DNA from: Sphagnum magellanicum
Lineage: Eukaryota; Streptophyta; Sphagnopsida; Sphagnales; Sphagnaceae
Length of the DNA stretch: 64,000 bases
Assembly (NCBI GenBank): GCA_021904315.1
Contig: CM038912.1
Span: forward strand, 8,147,061-8,211,060
Direction: 5' to 3'
The position numbers and the translations under genes were made by a program. The notes below the pieces were generated by a model, which searched no databases, was not told where the DNA came from, and worked only from the letters and a program-made list of their open reading frames with translations. How positions within the stretch are numbered: position 1 is the first letter of the stretch; every line of letters starts with the position of its first letter. This document shows positions 12,510 to 24,831 of the stretch, piece by piece.

Positions 12510-14419
12510 TCAGTCCCTGGGTGATAGATAGGGACCGAGTGAAAAGTGTTGCAGGGACTGAAGTATGCCACTGGCACAGCGCTCAGTAGCTTGGAAGATT
12601 TTGTCCTTGTTTTTCCCATGCTCCTTATACCACTCGATCAGCTCTGGTAGGGCATTTCCAACCTGTATAGCATCCATAGTTGATTTTGAAGCAACAGAAA
12701 ATGAATCCACAAGATAGTGCACAAACAATACAATGAGAGATTATCCTCCCATATATTTAGATGTGTTTGATCCACCTGCAACCAACAGTATGCATTACCA
12801 AATACAACTCGGTAAAGACCTTGTACTCAGAAACAATTCTGGTCCTTGGAATGAGCACTCACAATGACTCCACGAACACCTTCCACCAAGAAAAGCTCAA
12901 TGTCATTCCCTGAATCTCCGCAGACCAAAGTATTTTGAGGAATCTGCCCTTTGGATCTCATCTTGTGTAGCAGATAAGCTAGTGCTTCCCCTTTGCCAGC
13001 CCTTTGTGGCAGCACATCCAGATCAATGCCGTGACTGAAGACTATTTTGACCTTCAGCTGCTCATGGAAACCCAAATCACAAATTTAGCTGTTTGCAGAT
13101 AATGACCTTTTGTATAGAATGAATGACGCATCTGATCGTGCCAAAAATGCAACACTTTTGAAAAACCCTCGAAAAACTCCCAAGTGCAGTTTAAGAACAC
13201 CCTGCAAGAACAACAGTAGTAGAAGGAGCAAGTACCCCACCGTCTTGTAGCCGTTCGGAGAGTTTTTTCATTATGTCCTGTGCATCTTTGCTGTCCACTT
13301 GGCAGCTGATTTTGTGAGGACGTTGCTCAGATGCATCCTGCATTACAGGTCCCATCACTAAAACTTTGGACTTAGTTTATAGCTCACAAAAGAGACAGCA
13401 ACCGATCACCAGGCAACAATTCCAGATCTTTCCCCCAATGACAACAAAGCTTAAGCCTTGTAACCAACCATTGATTCTTTCCCTCAAAACTGCATCAGGC
13501 TTGTCATGCGTGTATATGTGTATATATACACATGCATTTGAAGATACATACCTGCATTCGGAGATTTGTGAATCGCTGAAGCTCCTTTAGAGCCACATCA
13601 CGGTCCCAACCATCATCCAGAAGGCTGACCCAACCCTGGTCTGGTTCCAAGGATGAACCGTACAAAATCTCAGTACCAACAGAGAAAATCCCTATGCTGG
13701 GAGTAAGAAGCGGCACTTGCTGGTGCAACTCCTCATACTTGTGTGGTGAGCGCCCTGTTGAAAAGACCAAGAGAGAGTTGTGTGCATACTCTGCTGCCCA
13801 CAAGTTGTTGAATCGAAGCAGTGCTGTGTGGTATGGATCTGTGTGATCTACCTGCCATGTGATTTCAAGAGTGGAAAATTTTAGTACTGAGTTCATGGAT
13901 GGATTGATAGATTGCCTTCCTTCTGCTGAATACAAATCTTCTTTCAATAATTCACCCACACCACCATGAATAATGATGTAACATCCTCCAACCATAGCAG
14001 ATTCTGACTATCATATATATATGTATATATATGTTGTGAACAAAACTGCACACTGCAATTGATTTGTTGTGATCTGGTGGCAGAATTTTTCCACCTTAGA
14101 TAATGGAGTGCTTGCTGCACATCTGACACCAGGATAATGGTCCCATGATTCTGTTTTATGTCTAGATGATTGACTGCTTCAACAAAATCCCGCAGCAACA
14201 GCAGCAGATCAAGAATGCTACAACAATCTTGAAGCAGCAGATGAACCCTAAACCCTAAACTCTCTGCATCCACATTACCAGAGAAAAATTTGTTCCAAGC
14301 AGCCGTATTGTTTTTTAGGTGGGGGGAATTTGTGTTTCTGGACGAAGAAAGAAAGATGCACACACCATTGTGGAATCAAGATCAGACACAAGCAGGAGCT
14401 GGATTGGGGAAGCACCCAT
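12510..14419 (-). CDS. SPP: Sucrose-6-phosphate phosphatase, HAD catalytic domain; 267 aa ending at a domain-boundary stop
   Basis: Dephosphorylates sucrose-6-phosphate, the last step of sucrose synthesis in the cytosol. Five exons on the minus strand: 14419-14366, 13851-13552, 13337-13236, 13057-12863 and 12662-12510, all joined in frame by GT..AG introns. Visible HAD motifs are VSDLDST (motif I), FSTGRSP (II), the Lys in QRPHK (III) and CGDSGND (IV), plus [10 protein letters not shown] and GPYLSPRD. The start is the ATG of MGASPIQ just before motif I; upstream in-frame Met codons lie in low-complexity sequence. Plant enzymes usually run to about 420 aa with a second domain. Here TGA directly follows SPRD, leaving a protein the size of the single-domain cyanobacterial enzymes. 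Confidence 0.85.
14245..14261 (+). promoter_or_regulatory. Double telo-box in SPP intron 1
   Basis: AACCCTAAACCCTAAAC lies inside the 13852-14365 intron. Telo-boxes near the 5' ends of plant genes are known cis elements of highly expressed and cell-cycle-linked genes. Whether this one acts here is inference. Confidence 0.4.
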
Positions 14420-15300
14420 GACGCCTGCAGTGCTGCTGCTGTCTTCCTCCTCCTCCTCCTCTTTCACCGTTCCGCATCTTGACTCCCTCACCCGCCGCCG
14501 CCGCCTCCTCGTCGTCACCATGCATTGGACATTTCTGAACTTCCAATTTGAGAACAAAGGATGGGGAGGAGGAAGATGAGCACCACCCAGCAGCACAGCC
14601 TTTCTGCTTACTCTCAAAAAAGAAACAGCGAGTGGGTATTGTGCCTGCTGCCACAGGCAGAATCTCAATAGACCCACCATTCTTCTTGTTCTTTCTTCTT
14701 GTTCTTCTGCTCTTCTTCTTATTTCTCTCTTCTTCGTCTCTTCCCTCTTCTTGTCCTGCAGGGAATGAGTACCGGTTTGTGACCCAGATGGACGCGTGTT
14801 GGTGCCTTTGTCCGTGGATGATGCACGAGTTTCTTTCTTACGTGGCGCACCTTTTCAGCTTCCGACGTTGTTGTTGTTCTTCTGCCGCTCCTCTCCCTTC
14901 CTACACACCATACGACGACACCCACAAGTCATTTCTGCCTCGTCTCCACTGCTTGCGCACATACCCTTCTTCTCAGAGAAAACAGATGCAAACCACATGG
15001 GTGGTATGAATCTATGACATCTTCAGCTCACAATGCAGGGCTGACAGGAGAGGAAGAAGAAGACTTAGAAGAAAAGCAGGGAAAAAGAAGAGTGTGTGGG
15101 GTTGAGAGGAAAAAACAGAAGAATGGTTGCGCGAGAGTCTTGGAGCGCATTCCTGCAGCAGCAGCAGCAGCAGAGTTGATACCTCGAAAGCATTTGTGCT
15201 GAGTACTCTGTTGCTTTCTGCGTCCCTGCTGATGTTTGAATGAGGATCATGGAGTGTTGCAACACATTATGATAAAGAACAAGAAAGTTTGTGGCTACAA
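14420..15300. other. 5' flank of SPP, rich in trinucleotide and pyrimidine tracts
   Basis: Contains runs of CTG/TCC (14431-14460), CCG/CCT (14493-14515), TTCTTC-type pyrimidine tracts (14680-14760) and CAG (15155-15172). The long open frames here come from these low-complexity tracts. This is probably 5' UTR and promoter of the minus-strand SPP gene. Confidence 0.5.
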
Positions 15301-18262
15301 GGCTGCTCTAAATCCTAAGCTAGAGTTCAAAGAGCATCATACACTTGTTCTCATTGTCTATGAATGATGAAGCTGGGGATGATGGAGAGTAGCAAGGAAT
15401 GTTGCAGACGCAAGTGATGGAAGAGCAACCACCAAAGATGTTGGGACAGCCCATTTCCAAATCCCCTACAATAATCTTTGCACTTGTGAAAATTTCCAGT
15501 TACATACAGTTCATGAACCCATTCCTACCTTGTGAGTTTGCAGATTTTCAACAGACAATTTGTGGTTTGCGGACTCTTTGCAAACAGAGAAACACATGCA
15601 AAACACATGCTGTTGCGTGCACAACAGCCTGATGATATGTCACGCCCCAATAATATGCCCCTACATGCCTCTTGATGTTGGCTGCTGCAGATTCAATCAC
15701 TACTATCTATCAGATGAGACTACAGCTATATCCTCTACATGCTGTGGCAATTTGCGTGCCAACAAAACTGGCTGGATTTGGAGCTTTTGTCGCTTCAAAC
15801 CTCCTCCTCAAGGTGTCTCCTTGGCGTGGTTTTTTTGTTTTTTTTCCCCTGAAATTGTGTTGGTGATGATCTGATCTTCTTTCAGGAAGATGTGATGCAT
15901 CCTCTAAACCAGTTTTCAGCAAAACCAGCAGAATTGAACATGACAATGAGTGAAAACTGCAAACATCAGGCTCCACTCATGTTTTTTTTGGATGGGGGCA
16001 TGAAGACCTTTCAGCCAGCTGCAATATTCCTTTTGTACAGAAAATTCACTCATGTTTTTGAGGATGAGCTATGGTGTTTTGAAGTTTCAGGGCTGAAGGG
16101 TTCAGGGTGAAGCATAACTGTCATATTTCCTTCACAAAAACCCTCTCTTACATACTTCAGCTGTTACAAACTGTTATAGGGTCTGGGAATAGCAATGCTT
16201 ATTACGATGATGGACAGCGTGCAGCAGCAGGAGGAGGAGATAATGGTGCAAGTTGCTGTCCATTGGTGGGTATTGCCTTTGGGGTGCTCAAAGATCCTAA
16301 ATGAAGATTTACTTTGATGTTTTCCATTATTTCATCTACTTGAAGATGACACCTTGCAACCTGAAAATCAGTAAAGCACTCCACCTTGCCATAAATTAGA
16401 ATACCAGCTTCTACTTTGTGTTTTTGAATGGCAGATTAGAGTAGTGACCAACCTTGCAACGCTGCAGTTTTGTACGTAAAATATGTTGCAGGAGGAATAT
16501 ATTAGTTATCAAGTAAACTGCCTTGTTATTGTCTCAAGTGCTTGCCAACATCAGGACTCTCAATCTTCCCACTGCTTCTGAATATCAGACAGAAACCCTG
16601 GACACAGATACCTTTCTCCAATTTTTTGGGTGAAATTTTTGAGCAGATTCTTTCACTTTATATACACCCACTTTCAGGAGCTCATGAAATCAGTGGGGAG
16701 TAATGGCAGCTAGTGACTGCAATTCATGACATAAGGTGATCTATCTGCTCTGTTGTGAGGACTGCTCACATTCTTATCACTCACAAAGTAGCACTGAAGT
16801 ACTTCATGTCTGATATCAGTTCTCAATGTTAAGAACCTGAAAAGTAGGACATGTCCTTTCTTGCAAATGGACCCTTTTGCTACGACCCTTTCTGGAAGTA
16901 CCTAGTGTTCATAACAATGAGTCTGTGAGATGTAATTTTGTGGATGGAATTCTAGTGACACAAAGTTGTTGGTAGCCCGCAGGTGGAGGAGTGACTAGGC
17001 TTGTACCACTTGGAGAAACATGTTATAGTTTGCATCCATACATGCTTCTTGGCCTAGAATTTTGCATCCTCCTGAAGGTGATTTGTTTCTTAGTTCCAAC
17101 AGCCAAGAATTGTTGCATCTCTACACATTATAACATATCAACCAATGAGTTTCACATGCTTGTCAAAATCAACAAGACCTGAAAAAATTGATGAATAATT
17201 TCCATTGGATGTGGCAATCACAACAATGGAAAGACCACACTTCTTGTGGAATTTCTCATGGGAATGCCCAATTAAGTATGTATTTTCAGGGAAGGGAAAT
17301 GTTCAAAAAAGGGAACCTAAGTTTGCAAGCCTTCAATTTTGAGAGATTGTATTAACCAGACATAACCATAGTTGTCATGGACTCTTGGTAACAAGTACTA
17401 GGGTGGTTCTATGGGCTGGAAGTTTAGAAACCCTGAATAATGTTGGGAGGAATACATCACAATGCATCATGTTCAGAGTGTGAAGGCCATCTTGCAATCA
17501 TTGATACTAGGCTGTGCTTGAAACCACTGCTAGGTTAACTTCCTGTTGGCTTCTCACCTTTCAAAAGCTGGGTACCATCAAGCCACAACTTTTCAAGTGG
17601 CTTCCAAACCATGGTCTCCATCTTGCCACCAATTCAGGATAGACCACATAACTTCATAAACTCTACCATACTTACTTTTGTTAGATTTAAGCTTGTGAGA
17701 ACAATAACAGTCAAAAATGTCATGGCAGTCATCAAGTGTCTTCACAAGAATTGAGAACTTCTCAACAATTATGATTTCTGCTGCTTGTCAGCTCAAAGAT
17801 GATTGACCATTCAGATAATGCCTTCATAGCAATAGCTTGGCCACTTTCAAACTAATTTTATAGAAGTACAACCCACAGCATTCTTAAACCAAGGCTTGAT
17901 GGGGTTTTGTGGAACTTCCAGGCCACACAAAGGAAAGCAAGAGATGAAATTGAGCTGACTGTTGCAAATATTGAAGACCGTTTCCACCTGCTCCCTTAGA
18001 AGTTCTTTGGGTGCTTACCAGCATAACTGAATGTAGAATAGGATCTTGGTTGATTGTCACTGGTAGTGCAGAGCAGCGCCGAGCCCAAGTTAGGTTTTGG
18101 ACGCATTGAGAGCAAACTGACTATCGTGACTTGGATCTATGACCAATATTACAAATGCCTCTTTTGAGGTGGGATAGACTGTCAACAGGGAGAAGCAGGT
18201 GAAGTTCAATACAATGCATTTGGCAGGATTAGTGGGAGGAGTTGATGCCTTGTGGGGCTTTA
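15301..18262. other. Intergenic DNA with a dispersed repeat, no gene recognised
   Basis: No frame shows a known domain. A possible small exon near 16170-16302 (YYDDGQRAAAGGGDNG..) is not identified. 16530-16770 is related to 28110-28350. The region is less AT-rich than its right neighbour, and the change at about 18260 coincides with the start of the Helitron relic. Confidence 0.45.
16530..16770 (+). repeat. Dispersed repeat, copy 1
   Basis: Shares ordered blocks with 28110-28350: GCCAACATCA, TCTTCCCA(C/T)TGCTTC, TACACCCACT followed by GGAGCT, and TGGCAGCT..TGACTGC-like sequence, allowing for mismatches. The family has no visible coding capacity. A shorter piece occurs near 29898-29945. Confidence 0.65.
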
Positions 18263-19384
18263 ACCGTTAAGCTTGTGTTCAAAACAAACTCCAAAAAACA
18301 TAAAAACAAATGCATTTAGTATATGTGCTATTCATTTATGGTTTGCAAATATAGATATTCAATTTATTTTAAACCCATATGCAACTGTAACACATTGCAT
18401 GTCATATATGACAAAAATAGATAAATCAATAACATCAAAACTACATTTTATCATGAAAAAAATACATCATAAATAATATAGATGCAAATACAATAATTCA
18501 AAAATGAAGTAATGTTTTTCTTAATGCTCAACAAATGGTTACTCAACTTGCTACTTATTTTGTGTTTTTTTTATCATTATATCATTCATTTCAAACATTT
18601 TAATTCATAAATATTTATGTTTTTAAATAATGGGCTTTTATGTTAAAATCACAAGTTGCATTAAATGAATTAAAACCAAATTCAACTGATACAATGTGTT
18701 CATTGATCATAAATAAATATATTAATCGTCATAGTCAATATGAATCATTGTCATTAACAAAATTTAATTCTTTATATAACATTCAAAAAAATAAGATTTC
18801 AAAACATTGCAAACCCAAAATTATTAAGTTTGTAAATTTTAATGAATATAAAAATATTGAAAATTGGTCAAAAGAATAATTTTTATTGTATTCACCGTTT
18901 TGAAATTCAAAAAACTCCAAATTTGGAATTAATGTAATTTAAAATGATGCATATTGTTAACAACTTGATGAAAATTTCAAGATTAAATTTGTTTTCAACC
19001 ATCAAATGTTATATCCAAATATCTAAAAAATGTGTTAAGGACACAAAAAACTACAAGAATAAAGCTCAAAGGAAAAGGTTTAAGTCTAACTTTCAAACAA
19101 AAAATAAAACAAAATTATGTGATTGAAAAATAATAACACAAAAATTGAGAACAAGAATACAAAATGTGCAAAATTAACATGAAAACATATCTCTATTATG
19201 TTAACATATGCAAACATGAACATGAAAAAACATGACGAGGCTATGGTGTAAAATTGTGCCAAAAATTAATGTTCAACATATTAAAAGAAATGGAGGTTCG
19301 TATTCTTATTTTATACCCTTTGGGAAGTTAGCTCAAAGAAGTTTCCAAGCATGCTTCTATGTGTGCATCAAATAAAAAACCTTC

Positions 19385-19600
19385 TTAATTAAAAGACAAT
19401 TGTGAATTAATTAAAATTTAATTAAAAATTAATTTGGATTTAACTAAGAATCAACTAGGAGTTAATTAGATTTAACTATGAATTAATTAGGACTTAAGTG
19501 GGACTTAACTAAAAGTTAACTTAAACTTAATTGGGGCCTAACTAGGAGTTAACAAAAAATTAACTAAAAGTTAATTAAAATTTAGTTAGGAGTTATGAAT
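19385..19600. repeat. AT-rich tandem array of TTAACT/TTAATT units
   Basis: Repeated variants of ACTAGGAGTTAATTAGATTT, each about 15-20 bp, cover the segment. It lies in the middle of the Helitron relic between two helicase-coding blocks, so it probably expanded or inserted after the element died. Confidence 0.6.
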
Positions 19601-20564
19601 GGACATTATGGATGAACATTATAAATGAATTCCATCTATTGAAATATGGTGTCTAATGTTTACATCTATCACAAAATGATTCAATAGATTCAAAATCAAA
19701 ACCATTAAATTCAACTAACATTTCGATTGATAATATAAATAATGAAATAGATTATCCACATCCTACAATTCCTATAACAAACACAATCAATATTGAACAT
19801 TATGATTTACAATATAATTTTGTCATTCAATCATGTAATGGATCAAATCAAAAATCATAATTTTTTAAAAGATGAAAATTTCATAAAATCATCATATTCC
19901 ATGATGATGGAATAATTTGAATATCATAATTTACTTTGACAATTAAATGAAGAACAAATATTAATATTTGATGATGTTATGCATAGAAAACAATTGTACT
20001 CCAATACATTCATATGTTTATTTTTGACAGGGGGTGTTGGAACTAATAAAACTTTTACATTAAAACCCATAATTCAACGATTATTATGGTTATACAATAG
20101 AAACATGTCTTTTGATTTAACAAAAACCAAAGCTTTACTTATGGCATCAATAGGTAAAATTGCTTTCAATATTGATGGTTTAACAATACATTCAACATTG
20201 AAAATATTGTCCAACAATCCTTATTTAGTTTATCAAACTTATCATCAAATTCATTAAATACGCTTACATGTCGATATGAACATTTACAACTTGTTATAGA
20301 TGAAATATCACTTTTGGTGTCACATTGTTTAACGTTATAAATAATAGGTTAAAGTCCATAAAATACATTCAAAACAATTTTTTTGGTGGTGTTGATGTTA
20401 TCATGACATATCAAACACCCCTTATGAAAAATAATTGAATCTTTCAAAGTATCAAAAATAATGTTAATGCATTAGCACCAAATTTTTGACAAACATATGT
20501 CCAATGTTATGAACTAAATAAAATTATGTATGAATTTGATATGGTTTTTATACAAAATTTGAAC

Positions 20565-21530
20565 AAATTTCATATCTACTATATTAATTCACTACGTCTG
20601 TGCGTGCGTTTGTCTGTGACACGACAATTCTGCTACAAAAGCATTCTATGGCAGAACCAGCCTCTGCATTTTCTATGGCAAAACCAGCCTCTATTTAATT
20701 TTGGCACTGCGGGTCGTGGTGGCGGAGAGACACATGCCAGCCATCGATCGCATCGTCACCTTTAGTCTGTCAGTCCGTTTGTCTTTATCTTACTTTAACT
20801 TACTTTAAGTTACCTTGGGGGGGGGGGGGGGGGGGGGAAGGAATAAAGATGTGATGAAGTGAGTTAGGAGCGTTGGATCGGGAATCGGACGGGTGGAATG
20901 ATGTTTTTCAGGGGTAAGTATCGTGTTGGGGTAAAAGTGGTGAACTGGGAAGTAACACATGGGGTGGGATGGACCGTTGGGGGGGGGGAACCGGTGGGTG
21001 AGGAGGCGAGAGACCATTGGATAGAGAATAAACAATATTGCCGTGTGCTCGGTGCCGAACCTATCCAACTCTAAAGGACGTTGCTTTGGGGGGGGTAAAC
21101 GGGGAGGGGTCCGTTGGTGGAGACATATTTTTTCCCATTGAGAAATGGGGCCCTCCGGCTACTCTGAGTGCCCTTCTTTTTCTTTTGGGGGTTTTTTTTC
21201 TTCAGCAAATATTTGTTTCAAGGAGTCACGAAAAAATTGGAAATAAGGCACACTAGCAAGGGAGGGTTTGGGTTTGTAAGGTCTCTTATAAGGTTTATAG
21301 GGTCCCTCAACCTTGGGATGAATGGATGAATGAGTGGATGGATGGATGGATGGATGCCTCCTTGCTCCATATTTTAGTCGGACTTTTATTTTAGCTCTGA
21401 CTTAGTGGGGTGTTCCAAGTTTGAAGTAACCTTACGACCACTTGAAATGTGCCACACTTGAAAACCGTCTGTGCTTTGCAAGCAAAGGTTACCACTAGTT
21501 ACAATAAAAAATACAATGGTAAGAAACATT
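20565..21530. other. GC-richer insertion splitting the Helitron helicase
   Basis: Helicase coding sequence stops near 20560 and resumes near 21560. Between them lies about 960 bp of clearly different composition: GTCTGTGCGTGCG-type sequence, two copies of a 25-bp phrase containing TCTATGGCA(G/A)AACCAGCCTCT (20645-20695), a run of 21 G at 20817-20837, further G runs near 20980 and 21088, and a GATG microsatellite at 21327-21353. No target duplication or coding domain was recognised. Confidence 0.6.
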
Positions 21531-22459
21531 CATCGTTCTTAAGGATTATCATCAGATGAATTGGTTTTTGATCCCACTAACGTTAAAAAACATGGGTTAA
21601 CATATACAACATTATCCCACATTTGAACAAAAGAAAAAATATTTTTATTAACTCTTCTCCAACATGAAATTTTTTATGTAAATCTAAAAATACATATAAA
21701 AATGAATAGATTAAAAACAATTGCAACCTAGATACCATTAATTTTTAAATAAAAAAACTTACATAATTCTCATGTAATTTATAAGCTTTGAATATAACTT
21801 CTTTACACCAGCATTATGAAGACATTAATCATGATCATAACCTTCAAATGTTTCGTACCTTATGTTTTATAAAAACAAGAATACACCATGCATCAACAGA
21901 TGTGCACAAATTCATAAATTCATTGAAATACTCATATATTGCAATCCATGATGGTCATGAATTAATGATGATGCATGACATACACATGCACTTAGATTCC
22001 TTCAATACAATAAGTAGTGATGGTTTAAAATATATAGCAATTTTTAATATTAATACACGAAAGATAATACATATCATATGTGTGTATAAAGTTCATTCAT
22101 GCTCAACTTTTACATTCCTAAACAATCTTTAAACTATAATTCAACAATATCCCAAACATTATACAATCATCATTATGGGAGATTTTAATGTTGACACTCT
22201 AAAAGACAATAACCAAGCCAAAAACAAAAAATAAATAAAAACAATTATATTTCATGGATAAATTCTAATTGAAATCACAATTTAATGGTTGGATCTCAAT
22301 TATACCATATATGGGCAAATGTCTTTGGAAATGAATGCAAATTTGTTGTAACAAAAGCATATTGGTCATATTTTCACAAACCAACTTATATTGCATTCAA
22401 ATTACCAAACACACTTCCAATACATAACAAAAAACCATTAATGTCTTCATTTATTTAAA

Positions 22460-24330
22460 ATGTGTGTTTGTGAAAATATGCATGTGGATATTACATTTTT
22501 CACCTAATTAATTATTCCCAAAATGTTGGCACCTTGTGGCTTGAATTCGTATTTTTTCATTTTTTCCATGGACCATGTGTAAAAAAATCATAAATATCAA
22601 TAAATAAATTTTAAAAAAATTGGATGATTTTTTTATCCACACGCACACCCATCAAACAACATAACAAAACATCTTTCATGGAAACTTAAACCCAAAATGT
22701 GACAAAAACAAATATGAGAATTGCCAAATTCTTAAATTTCAAAATGAAAATGAGACTAAAAAAAAAAATCTTTTCATGTAATATACATTCAATATTGATG
22801 TTTTATTTCAAACATCAAAATACCTCATACACATTACTAAAAATTATTTACATTATCCAAGTTTGAAAAACATGAAATTTTTTAAACAATATAATTATTT
22901 ACAAAATTTCTATTCACTTGTATGGTTAAAGAAAACACATTGAAACTATAGTTTCAATTTTCAAATATCCACAATGAATTCTAAGACAGTTAGAAAACTT
23001 TTTTCTTAAAGTACAAATGTAAAAAAGAATATTCATGGTCTTTCATAAAGCCAACAAACTTTCATCCAATATAACTTGAGTTCATAGTAAAACATTAAAT
23101 ATTTATTTATTTATTTTTTAGAGAGCCTCTCTTGGCGGAGCCGCTTGTTAATGAAAGGGGTTCTACATACTTTTGTGCCAAATGGTTCCTTTCATGTATT
23201 AGGTATAATCTCAACATTGAAAGGTAGTATTTTGTGGAATCTCAAATTCAATTTTATGATATATTTGCATGCATATTTTATGGCATGTGTCTTTGCACCA
23301 ATGTTCTCAAGAATGGGAATTCTTTCACTACTAGAAACCAAGACTAAAGGGTTTTTTGTGCAGATAGAGATTGAAGATGATGACGATGAGGCATTGCAAA
23401 ACACAAATTCCTTGGAGTTGGCTTGAGTTGTTGAATTCCTTTTTTACAGTAAATGAAGGGTGCTTCACTCTCTCTCTTTACTACTGGATTGTGAAGATGT
23501 CATTCTTCATTGAAAGATCAATATATTGGAGACCCGATGCTTTAATACCTGCACCGATTTCTAATTTTATGATTTTTTTGCAGGAAACATTGGATTGGGC
23601 ACCGCAGAAAACAAAAACCAAAAGTGGGTGTTTCAAGAAACAAATGCTCACATAAGCAGGCATTATGTATTTTGAAATGCCTGCCTTTCGTAGAGGAAAT
23701 TTTTTCACATGTAACATGCCCTTCAACTGCACTTTAAATGTTGTCTCAGGACTTAATGGTTTTAATCCATGCACATTTTTAATGGCATCATGTGCAAACA
23801 AAATCATTTTTAAAAAATAACAATCCTTTGGTTTGTTTTTTTCTCCTTGCACATTTTGAAGTACCTTGTATCGTGCACAAACAAGATCATTTCTTGCACA
23901 TATAATGTAAATTATGCAAATTGAAGGAAACTAGAAATACTGAATTTCATAAATTTAATGCATGTTTCATTTTGGGAATGTATATTTACACAACAAAAAA
24001 ATCAGATTTGGTAATACAGACATTATGAATTATACACAAGTTTTTTGCAGGATATTTTTTAACACCACTTCAGCATTATATCTTGTTGAAATAAAGATGC
24101 ACAATGGATTTCAAGTGGTGCACAGTGAATTTTTAAAAGACAGATTTGTCAGTTTTCTCCAAAAGAATTTGGGAATTTTTTGGAATTTTTTTTTCAAGTG
24201 TATATTCAACTAATTTTGCTAGTTTTTTGGGGAAAATATCGCCAAATTTTCGATAGAAAAATTTCGCCAGAAAATGGAAGGTAAGAGTCCTTTTTCTTGG
24301 TGACAAGCGTGTTACTGAATGCGTCTTCAT
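22460..24330. other. Intergenic DNA, no gene recognised
   Basis: AT-rich, with short frames that resemble nothing known. An 8-bp hairpin (arms GCAGGCAT and ATGCCTGC, 13-base loop) lies at 23656-23684. Confidence 0.5.
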
Positions 24331-24732
24331 TCAGCCTTCAGAGATGCTTATGGCCCGAGCTTCAAGTGTTTGGTATGGAAGTTGAATCCACGGGATTTTT
24401 GGTCACGTGGTTTCAATCTCACAGGCTTATTTGCGTCTGTTGCGTGCTGGCTATGCTGCACTAATTGGTGCCATATTGTCTTTTTCTAGAGGTTTCTGGT
24501 TGACGGTCTTTGGTTTTATGTATTCAAGTATGGTTCTTGACTCATGTGTCAAGGTAAGATGCCTAGTGCTTTGCATCGGTAAATGTCTAGGAAGGAGATG
24601 CCGGAGTGTCATAGACATCGCTGCGTCTTTTGACTTGCTTCACATTCGCTCGTTGGAGGAAACTCTTAGCTTCTGTTTAACGGTCTTTAACCCCTACTAT
24701 AATCCAGCCGAAAATTTACTGTGTGTTATGGG

Positions 24733-24744
24733 AAACCCTAAACC
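24733..24744 (+). promoter_or_regulatory. Telo-box upstream of the RPL5 coding remnant
   Basis: AAACCCTAAACC lies about 90 bp before the first recognised RPL5 exon. Telo-boxes are common in promoters and first introns of plant ribosomal protein genes, which supports this being the original 5' region of that gene. A second telomere-like tract, AACCCTAAACCC, is in a later intron at about 26941-26952. Confidence 0.45.
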
Positions 24745-24831
24745 TTCTAATGACCTATTTTCCAGGATCTGAATGTAGTGGCGACTGTATGGAGCTGTAC
24801 GTCGAACTCTTCACTGCATAGTGTTCCGCAG

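Larger units (their letters stand above)
18263..22459 (+). mobile_element. Decayed Helitron with PIF1-like helicase and C-terminal EEP endonuclease (Helentron-like)
   Basis: Translated fragments in consistent order, separated by many stops and frameshifts: 18263-18476 (HLWFANIDIQFILNPYA, SYMTKID), 18640-18879 (INKYINRHSQYESLSL, FVNFNEYKNIENW), 19925-20257 (EEQILIFDDV, Walker A LTGGVGTNKTFTLK with its GK altered to NK, MASIGKIAFNIDGLTIHS), 20270-20560 (LVIDEIS Walker B, FFGGVDVIMT), 21560-21720 (FDPTNVKKHGLTYTTLSHI) and 21788-22459 (endonuclease with IIMGDFNVDTL). Helicase followed by endonuclease is the Helentron/Helitron2 arrangement. The Rep domain and both termini were not found. The element is dead. 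Confidence 0.8.

Noticed and set aside
14319..15009. Long open frames on both strands (86-153 codons)
   Set aside because: They are low-complexity translations of TCC, TTC and CCG tracts in the SPP 5' flank, with no domain similarity.
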